The notes beneath the pieces were generated by a model, which had not been told where the DNA came from, ran no database searches, and saw only the letters and a program-made list of their open reading frames with translations. A stretch of 5,359 nt of DNA from Anaerolineae bacterium (GTDB lineage Bacteria > Chloroflexota > Anaerolineae > JAFGEY01): assembly GCA_016929205.1 (NCBI GenBank), contig JAFGJF010000027.1:1-5359 (forward strand), given 5' to 3'. The translations under genes and the position numbers were made by a program. Positions 1 to 4,573 of the stretch are shown piece by piece (within the stretch, counting starts at the first letter, position 1; the number at the start of each line of letters is the position of its first letter).

Positions 1-591
1 GGACGACGACGTGGAAGGGTAATCACTTGGATTCCACTGCCCGTCGACTCCCCAATGGACGATGCAACTGTCGACGATCCCGGGATCCGGGTTATAGCGC
101 GCTCCGCACTGTGCCCGGATCCAGGCGTACCAGGTGCCGGCGATGGGGATGTCAAACTGGTAATCGAGGCGGGGCGCGGGTCGGTCTGCCGGCGTATAGG
201 GCGTAGCGTTGCCGGGGATGTCCTCACTCGACATGTGCGGCATCAGCATCAGGTGCGCGCCGCATTCCAACCTGCTATCGTAAAGACATGCATATCCGGA
301 GGCCTGGGAGTTCTCTGTGCGCTGCAGCATCCAAAAGGTATTGGGGAACGTGTACTGGTCGCGTTGATAGTCATTTGGGCCTCCGCGGTCCAGCGAGGTC
401 GAGTAGGAGAAATACTCGGCCTCGGCGACCAGCATCTCGTAGCCTCGATAGTCCAGGATCGGCGCTTGATTTTCGCAGATCCAGTCGGCGTAGGGCAAGT
501 ATTCGCGGTACCCGGCCGGAAAATCCGCGTCGTCGGCTTCCAGGAAGCAGTCCCAGCAGTAGGTGTCGTCGTTCATCGATCCGGATTCGTC
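1..591 (-). repeat. Paralogous segment, copy in VWA-A (matches 3424-4020)
   Basis: From the metal-site motif to the edge the segment matches VWA-B with one clear length change: two codons (GQ) against four (AEGT) after HWGVD. DNA identity is high, including an identical run of about 35 bp over the CWDC/DDTY/SGSM region (near 548-583 and 3977-4012). It marks a tandem gene duplication. Confidence 0.85.
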
Positions 592-870
592 GAGGACCTG
601 GACGACGTCCACCAGGCAGGTGGTGACCGTGTCGGAGGCACGGATCGTCACCGGGTCGGCTTGCTGCAACGAGATGCTCCGAGAAGGCGGGATGGCTTGC
701 TCGTGGGTGGCGACATCCGCGATGGACGCCGAATCCGGGCTGGCATTGCCCTGCAAACGATTGAGGTTGAGCAGCAACAAGGGCAGCAGCAACGACGCTG
801 CCGAAACAAGGGCCAGCTTGAGCCAGATGCGATAGCGGCCTTCTTGATCGGGTTTGTGTTTCGTCGCCAT
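1..870 (-). CDS. Secreted VWA-domain protein with inserted sugar-binding-like domain (VWA-A), C-terminus cut off by window edge
   Basis: The first 290 codons are open from ATG at 870 to the left edge with no stop. Residues 1-15 are charged, 16-38 form a hydrophobic segment, and LQGNASP follows, so this is a signal peptide or anchor with possible cleavage after GNA (residue 43). The start of a VWA domain follows: a beta strand ending in the metal-site motif D94-E-S96-G-S98. Instead of helix 1, the chain enters a Cys-rich insert (CWDC at 105-108), then a CBM6/35-like beta-sandwich opening with YEMLVAEAEYF and including APRLDYQFDIPIAGTWYAWIRAQ. Residues 100-276 match the downstream-in-sequence paralogue at about 142 of 177 positions (hand count), and all seven insert cysteines are conserved. 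The start is set by AAGGAG 8 nt upstream; an in-frame ATG at 921 lies in a hairpin and lacks a ribosome site. The remaining VWA fold and any stalk lie outside the window. Function as adhesin or sugar-binding surface protein is inference. Confidence 0.9.
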   Translation of the reverse strand, partial: MATKHKPDQEGRYRIWLKLALVSAASLLLPLLLLNLNRLQGNASPDSASIADVATHEQAIPPSRSISLQQADPVTIRASDTVTTCLVDVVQVLDESGSMNDDTYCWDCFLEADDADFPAGYREYLPYADWICENQAPILDYRGYEMLVAEAEYFSYSTSLDRGGPNDYQRDQYTFPNTFWMLQRTENSQASGYACLYDSRLECGAHLMLMPHMSSEDIPGNATPYTPADRPAPRLDYQFDIPIAGTWYAWIRAQCGARYNPDPGIVDSCIVHWGVDGQWNPSDYPSTSSS

Positions 871-878
871 CTGGACCG

Positions 879-885
879 CTCCTTT
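879..885 (-). promoter_or_regulatory. Ribosome binding site of VWA-A
   Basis: AAAGGAG on the minus strand stands 8 nt before ATG 870. It decides the start in favour of 870 over the in-frame ATG at 921, which would add 17 residues (MTRDES...) and has no purine-rich site upstream. Confidence 0.8.
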
Positions 886-890
886 CAGGT

Positions 891-929
891 GAAAACACAA
901 ACGGCTTTCATCCCGGGTCATGAAAGCCG
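891..929 (-). terminator. Terminator-like hairpin in the leader of VWA-A (possible attenuator)
   Basis: A perfect 10-bp stem (CGGCTTTCAT with ATGAAAGCCG, 902-911 and 920-929) has an 8-nt loop and is followed on the minus strand by TTTGTGTTTT. This is the form of an intrinsic terminator. It sits after the proposed VWA-A promoter and about 20 nt before the start codon, so it would act on VWA-A's own transcript as well as on read-through from VWA-B. Either attenuation or simple VWA-B termination is possible; the promoter position favours attenuation. Confidence 0.6.
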
Positions 930-991
930 CTTTGAGAAAAGGATAGATCGAGATCCTGTTCACGTTCTATAGTATCGGTCGAATTAATACC

Positions 992-1000
992 ATTATATCA
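992..1000 (-). promoter_or_regulatory. Extended -10 promoter of VWA-A
   Basis: The minus strand reads TGATATAATG, with TATAAT at 997-992 preceded by TG-A, an extended -10. No convincing -35 hexamer exists 16-18 bp upstream. Transcription would start near 985, giving a leader of roughly 115 nt. The same TGTG-R-TATAAT arrangement, at the same distance from the same direct repeat, precedes VWA-B. Confidence 0.6.
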
Positions 1001-1012
1001 CACATTACACTT

Positions 1013-1048
1013 GCGAGCGATTAGAAATTGGTTAGAATTCTCGCTCGC
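1013..1048. repeat. 8-bp inverted repeat bracketing the VWA-A operator
   Basis: GCGAGCGA at 1013-1020 and its perfect complement at 1041-1048 flank a 20-nt middle that contains most of the TTCTAACC direct repeat. The right arm touches the first base pair of the VWA-B stop codon (1048-1050). As a terminator for VWA-B it is weak: long loop, short stem and no T-tract. It may be a second protein site or chance. Confidence 0.4.
1019..1037 (-). promoter_or_regulatory. Direct-repeat operator upstream of VWA-A
   Basis: On the minus strand TTCTAACC (1037-1030), spacer AAT, then TTCTAATC (1026-1019): two 8-mers with an 11-bp period, one helical turn. The repeat ends 21 bp before TATAAT, so it overlaps or abuts the place of the missing -35. 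PhoB/OmpR-family regulators typically bind 11-bp-spaced direct repeats in this position; the family assignment here is inference. The matching site before VWA-B is at 4418-4436. Confidence 0.6.
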
Positions 1049-4000
1049 TATGGCCTCGCATCCCTGAGCACGATTGGCAGATAGAGGGTCTGCCATGGCG
1101 GAGACCGCTCCAGCACCGTGACCAGCGTTTTGGCCGAGGCCGTGATCCCCTGCGTGCAGTTCGCCGTGACGCGGTTTACCAAGACCGTCGTCTTTGTCGG
1201 CGCGGTTGTAGCCAGCGTCAGGGTCACGGTCACGGGCGTGCCGCCGCTGGCCATGTCGCCCAGTTGCCAGCGCAGCGTCTCGCCGGCGGCAGGATGGGTG
1301 GGAGTCATGCTGCCGCTGGCAGAGAGGAACGTCGTGCTCACCGGCAGTGTGTCGGATAACTGCACGCCCAGTGCGACCGCATCGCCATCGTTGCGCACGC
1401 TGATCGTGTAGGTGAACGGCTGCCCATCGGCTACCATATCCGGGGCGACGGACATCGACAGCAGCAGGTGGGGCAGCTTGGGCTGTTCCACAACGGTGAC
1501 GCTGGTGCTGCTCGATGCCGTGATCCCCTGCGTGCAGATCAGTTCGACCGTGTTGGTCAGGACCACCATCCCAGTCGGTTCTGCGGCGGTCAAGACCAGG
1601 GTCACCGTGACCGGCACGCCATCATTAGGAATGTCCCCTAGCGTCCAGGTCATCGTCTCGCCTGGCTGGGGCGTTGGTGGGACATAGATGCTGCTGGCCG
1701 AAACAAACGTCGTGCTCAGCGGCAGTCTGTCGATCAGGCGCACGTCGAGCGCGTCATCGTCGCCGGTGTTGCGGGCGACGATGGTATAGGTGAACGGCTG
1801 GCCGCCGTAAACCTGCGTCGGGGTGACGGACAGCGACAGCAGCAGGCGTGGTTTGGCCAGCGCTGGGCCGACCTCGACTGTGGCGCTGAGGCCGCGCCCG
1901 CTGGACACGGCGGCCCGGCTGGCATAGGCATCGAGCGGCTGCACAACCGAGAGCACCAATGTCATGCTGATCGGCGTACCATCATGAGGGATCTCGTCGA
2001 GTTCCCAGGTGACCGTTTCGCCGGGCAGGGGGTGTGCAGGCGAATAGATGCCGCTGGCGGCAATAAAGTGTGTGCCCTCGGGGATCGTCTCCTGGATGAT
2101 GACGCCGGTGGTGCTGACCGGGGCGGTGCTGCTGACGGCGATCGTCGCCGTAAATGTTTCACCCAGGTGCACGGTTGCCGGCGTGGCTTTGTCGATACTC
2201 AGGGCAAAGCAGTTCTGAGTCACATTATGCCAGATCGCATCTATGATGCTGTCTAGATCCAACGCGGTCGGCGCGTAATAGGACACGCCGCCGGTGCGCG
2301 TTGCTATGGCCTGCATCAGGGCCTGATCTGCGCCTGTTCCCAAACTGATCGTGTGCACGATCACCCCGCTGTCACGGGCCTGATTGGCGTAATAGATCAC
2401 ACAGTCCTGGGCGGCCCCGCCGACAGGCCACAGATCCGGATCGTCAGCACAGGGGCCCTGGGGATACCGGTTTGCGGTGCCGTCGGTCATCACGATCATG
2501 GTGTCCGGCACGTCTTGCCGTCCATAGTGTCCGGGATCGCTGCTCAGAATGGCCAGGCCGCGTCGCATCCCGTCGGCAATGTTGGTCAGATCGGCGGCTG
2601 CCATGTTTTCGATGGCTCCAATGACACTGCCAAGGGTCACGTCGGGATCGCGCTCTGAAATGGGTCCGGACCAGCCGTCTTTGCTTGTCCGGTGATCGTA
2701 ACACCAGATCCAGGCCGGATCTGGTGTGTTCGAAACCAGGTCCCAGACTCCCGGATAATCGGGCAAGTCGTCCTCCCAATATCCGGGAGTGCCGAGGCAG
2801 ATCAACTCGTGCGCATCACCGGGATCGACCTGGGTGTCATAGATGACAAGACCGGCCTTGTCAAAGCGGGCTTGCGCGCCATGCAGGAAGGTTTTAGCCG
2901 CTTCTTGCACAGCCCGGATCGGCTGCTGGTCGTCAAAGATGTCGTTCAGCGTGTTGTCACAGATCTCGTCGGGATCGATCGTGCCATTGCCGTTCAGATC
3001 TGCCAATATCTCTCCGGGAAAGTCGCCGATCACGCCGCTGCCGTCGAGGTCGACGTTCAGCCGCTGCCCGTACAGCGGGTTGCAGGGGTGGCAGGCCTGC
3101 CCGCTACGCCCACGCGTGTCTGGTGGGCCGCCATAGCGATTGTCGGCATAATAAGTCTGGTACGAGTCGCTGACAACGTCGCTCCAGAGCGGCGTGGTGA
3201 GTCGAATAAACTCGGGAGCGAGATCGGCGGCGATGCTTTCATAGGCAGGCCACTCAGGGTTGCGGGTGAGCACGATTTTGTCCAACCGAAACCCGCTGCC
3301 GCCGCCCCAGACGTTGACCGTATGCGGAGCCTGGGTCAAGTCTATCCACCCCAGCCGCACCCAGTCCCAGCGATGCCCGTACGATCCCTGTTCGAAACCG
3401 TATTCGTCTTGCCTGGTGAAATCGCTCGGACCTGTGGATGGAAAGTCGCTGTAATTCCAGGTTCCCTCGGCATCGACGCCCCAGTGGACAACACAACTGT
3501 CGACGATCCCGATGCCTGGATCAATGCGCGCCCCACACTGAGCCCGGATCCAGGCGTACCATCTACCGGCGGCGGGAACGTCGAACTGGTAATCGAGGCG
3601 CGGTGCGGGCCGGTCGGACGGCGTGTAGGGTGTGGGGTTGCCGGGAATATCTTCGTCCGCCCGGTGCGGCATCAGCATCAGGTGCGCGCCGCACTCGAGC
3701 CGGTCACCGTAGCGACACGCGTACCCGGACGCCTGCGAGCCTGGCGTGCGCTGCAGCATCCAAAAGGTATTGGGAAAGATATAACTGTCGCGGCGATAGT
3801 CGTTCGGCCCGCCAGGAATCAACGACGTCGAATAGTCAAAGTACTCGGCTTCGGCGACCAGCATCTCGTATCCGAGATGGTCCGTGATCGGCACTTGCGT
3901 TTCACAGATCCAATCGTCGTAAGGCAGATATTCGCGATACCCGCTGGGGAAATCCTCGGCATCGGATTCCAGGTAGCAGTCCCAGCAGTAGGTGTCGTCG

Positions 4001-4317
4001 TTCATCGATCCCGACTGGTCCAGGACCAGGGCCACGTCGACGGCGCAGGTGCTGACTGTGGAGGAGGCGTGGATCTGTGCCGGGACAGCTTGCTGCAGCG
4101 GAACCGGCGATCCGGGAAGGGCAGGCACTGCCTCGGCGAGCCGCCCGTCGAGATCGTCGCCGGGATGGGGCGCGGCGTTTCCGTGCAGGCTGTTAAAAGC
4201 AATCAAGATCGAGAACAAGGCCAGCGCAGCGGCAGGCACGACGAACAGGTGGATCGTCGTGATCGGGGCACGCTCGGATCGTTCTGCACCGGGTTTGTGT
4301 AGAAAGGTCGTCGACAT
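1048..4317 (-). CDS. Secreted VWA protein with sugar-binding-like insert, three DUF11 repeats and YLPIVLR tail (VWA-B)
   Basis: The protein has 1089 residues. In order: charged N-terminus; hydrophobic segment 22-41 and LHGNAAP (possible cleavage after A48); VWA strand 1 (91-100) with metal-site motif D100-Q-S102-G-S104; Cys-rich insert and CBM6/35-like beta-sandwich (about 106-353); a linker with CHPC (409-412) and an EF-hand-like pair (423-451); then the VWA resumes with helix QPIRAVQEAAKTFL (465-478), T578 in DLTNIADGM and D612 in MIVMTDG, ending near 700. All three metal-site motifs are therefore present. Three DUF11/TIGR01451-like repeats (703-820, 822-945, 948-1070) form a probable stalk, and the chain ends LYLPIVLRDARP. 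There is no LPXTG and no C-terminal membrane helix. The start at 4317 is chosen from AGGAG just upstream; an ATG 85 codons earlier falls in intergenic sequence at the hairpin. The role as an extracellular adhesin or glycan binder is inference; the domain reading is by eye. Confidence 0.92.
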   Translation of the reverse strand: MSTTFLHKPGAERSERAPITTIHLFVVPAAALALFSILIAFNSLHGNAAPHPGDDLDGRLAEAVPALPGSPVPLQQAVPAQIHASSTVSTCAVDVALVLDQSGSMNDDTYCWDCYLESDAEDFPSGYREYLPYDDWICETQVPITDHLGYEMLVAEAEYFDYSTSLIPGGPNDYRRDSYIFPNTFWMLQRTPGSQASGYACRYGDRLECGAHLMLMPHRADEDIPGNPTPYTPSDRPAPRLDYQFDVPAAGRWYAWIRAQCGARIDPGIGIVDSCVVHWGVDAEGTWNYSDFPSTGPSDFTRQDEYGFEQGSYGHRWDWVRLGWIDLTQAPHTVNVWGGGSGFRLDKIVLTRNPEWPAYESIAADLAPEFIRLTTPLWSDVVSDSYQTYYADNRYGGPPDTRGRSGQACHPCNPLYGQRLNVDLDGSGVIGDFPGEILADLNGNGTIDPDEICDNTLNDIFDDQQPIRAVQEAAKTFLHGAQARFDKAGLVIYDTQVDPGDAHELICLGTPGYWEDDLPDYPGVWDLVSNTPDPAWIWCYDHRTSKDGWSGPISERDPDVTLGSVIGAIENMAAADLTNIADGMRRGLAILSSDPGHYGRQDVPDTMIVMTDGTANRYPQGPCADDPDLWPVGGAAQDCVIYYANQARDSGVIVHTISLGTGADQALMQAIATRTGGVSYYAPTALDLDSIIDAIWHNVTQNCFALSIDKATPATVHLGETFTATIAVSSTAPVSTTGVIIQETIPEGTHFIAASGIYSPAHPLPGETVTWELDEIPHDGTPISMTLVLSVVQPLDAYASRAAVSSGRGLSATVEVGPALAKPRLLLSLSVTPTQVYGGQPFTYTIVARNTGDDDALDVRLIDRLPLSTTFVSASSIYVPPTPQPGETMTWTLGDIPNDGVPVTVTLVLTAAEPTGMVVLTNTVELICTQGITASSSTSVTVVEQPKLPHLLLSMSVAPDMVADGQPFTYTISVRNDGDAVALGVQLSDTLPVSTTFLSASGSMTPTHPAAGETLRWQLGDMASGGTPVTVTLTLATTAPTKTTVLVNRVTANCTQGITASAKTLVTVLERSPPWQTLYLPIVLRDARP
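1063..1083 (-). other. C-terminal YLPIVLR motif of VWA-B
   Basis: Residues 1079-1085 are YLPIVLR, four residues before the end, after a short Pro/Trp linker (RSPPWQTL). From memory, many exported Chloroflexota proteins end in [YF]LP[LIV][VI][LM]R. Its function is not known to me; position and recurrence suggest a sorting or surface-attachment signal. Confidence 0.55.
1108..2211 (-). repeat. Three DUF11-like Ig-fold repeats in VWA-B
   Basis: Repeat 1 is 1858-2211, repeat 2 is 1483-1854, repeat 3 is 1108-1476. The shared pattern is GxxFTxTI, then a proline-started strand (IPEGTHF, LPLSTTF, LPVSTTF), GETxxW, GxPxxxTLxL. Repeats 2 and 3 agree at a little over half of positions and both carry CTQGITAS, each with one cysteine; repeat 1 is more diverged and lacks it. 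Such units are usual as spacers holding a head domain off the cell surface. Confidence 0.8.
2929..4002 (-). other. Insert in the VWA metal-site loop: Cys-rich segment, CBM-like beta-sandwich, EF-hand-like pair
   Basis: The insert covers residues 106-463 of VWA-B, between DQSGSM and helix 1 of the VWA fold. Residues 148-353 (3259-3876) start with EMLVAEAEYF and end FRLDKIVLTRNP, with APRLDYQFDVPAAGRWYAWIRAQ and PHTVNVWGGGSGFRLDK in between. This strand pattern is typical of CBM6/35 or galactose-binding-like sandwiches. Residues 423-451 (2965-3051) hold DLDGSG and DLNGNGTIDPDE; the second fits a canonical 12-residue calcium loop (D440, N442, N444, D448, E451), the first only partly. Ligand unknown. 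Confidence 0.7.
3424..4020 (-). repeat. Paralogous segment, copy in VWA-B (matches 1-591)
   Basis: This is the partner of the segment at 1-591, in the same orientation and about 3.4 kb away. It covers the metal-site motif, the Cys-rich segment and most of the beta-sandwich. Similarity falls off sharply on the N-terminal side of the VWA strand. Confidence 0.85.
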
Positions 4318-4321
4318 AGCG

Positions 4322-4326
4322 CTCCT
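4322..4326 (-). promoter_or_regulatory. Ribosome binding site of VWA-B
   Basis: AGGAG on the minus strand stands 4 nt before ATG 4317 (AGGAG-CGCT-ATG). It supports this start over the longer open frame reaching to 4572. Confidence 0.75.
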
Positions 4327-4390
4327 AATGGACAGGTTGTGTGTGGGGCAAACATCTTTTTTGCCGGACGAACTCGACGCTTGACAACCT

Positions 4391-4399
4391 ATTATACCA
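4391..4399 (-). promoter_or_regulatory. Extended -10 promoter of VWA-B
   Basis: The minus strand reads TGGTATAAT: TATAAT at 4396-4391 with TG one base upstream. There is no good -35. Start of transcription would be near 4384, giving a leader of about 67 nt that can fold a small 6-bp hairpin (4347-4352 with 4360-4365). Confidence 0.65.
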
Positions 4400-4417
4400 C
4401 AAGTTTTGTTTGGCGAG

Positions 4418-4436
4418 GGTAAGAAATTGGTTAGAA
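4418..4436 (-). promoter_or_regulatory. Direct-repeat operator upstream of VWA-B
   Basis: On the minus strand TTCTAACC (4436-4429), spacer AAT, then TTCTTACC (4425-4418). The first 15 bp are identical to the VWA-A site, and the distance to TATAAT is the same 21 bp although the flanking sequence has diverged. This points to selection for a regulator site overlapping or just upstream of the -35 position. Confidence 0.65.
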
Positions 4437-4527
4437 AGGTGGATCGGCGGCTTTGGTCTGTCGCGATGCGATTTTCCAGTTCTGACCGACTTTGACTGGG
4501 ATGGGTATGGGTACAAGCAGGTGCGGG

Positions 4528-4567
4528 CGGGGATCTGGTCGGTGCATCCAAACCGACCAGATCCCCG
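4528..4567 (-). terminator. Hairpin 3' of the CoADR-rhodanese gene
   Basis: A perfect 16-bp stem (4528-4543 with 4552-4567) has an 8-nt loop and begins 6 nt after the TGA stop of the reductase gene. Neither side has a T-tract, so it is either a non-canonical terminator or a 3'-end stabilising/processing hairpin. It separates the reductase gene from the VWA-B promoter. Confidence 0.6.
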
Positions 4568-4573
4568 AACAAA

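Noticed and set aside
919..921. In-frame ATG as an alternative VWA-A start
   Set aside because: It lies in the hairpin loop/stem, lacks a ribosome site, and would place 17 charged residues before the normal signal region.
55..972. 305-codon open frame on the plus strand
   Set aside because: It is antisense to VWA-A, low-complexity and Arg/Val/Gly-rich as expected from GC-rich antisense, and has no ribosome site or recognisable domain.
1063..1083. Sortase LPXTG-like signal in YLPIVLR
   Set aside because: There is no Thr-Gly, no following hydrophobic helix and no basic tail; only LP matches.
2692..4302. 536-codon open frame on the plus strand
   Set aside because: It is antisense to the well-supported VWA-B gene. 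Its resemblance to the plus-strand frame at 55-972 is explained by the paralogy of the genes underneath.
4381..4386. Plus-strand TTGACA as a -35 box
   Set aside because: There is no -10 at 16-18 bp and no plus-strand gene downstream.
4318..4572. N-terminal extension of VWA-B by 85 codons
   Set aside because: It would begin at the reductase hairpin and run across the promoter; there is no ribosome site, and the signal segment would be buried 100 residues in. ATG 4317 has AGGAG upstream.
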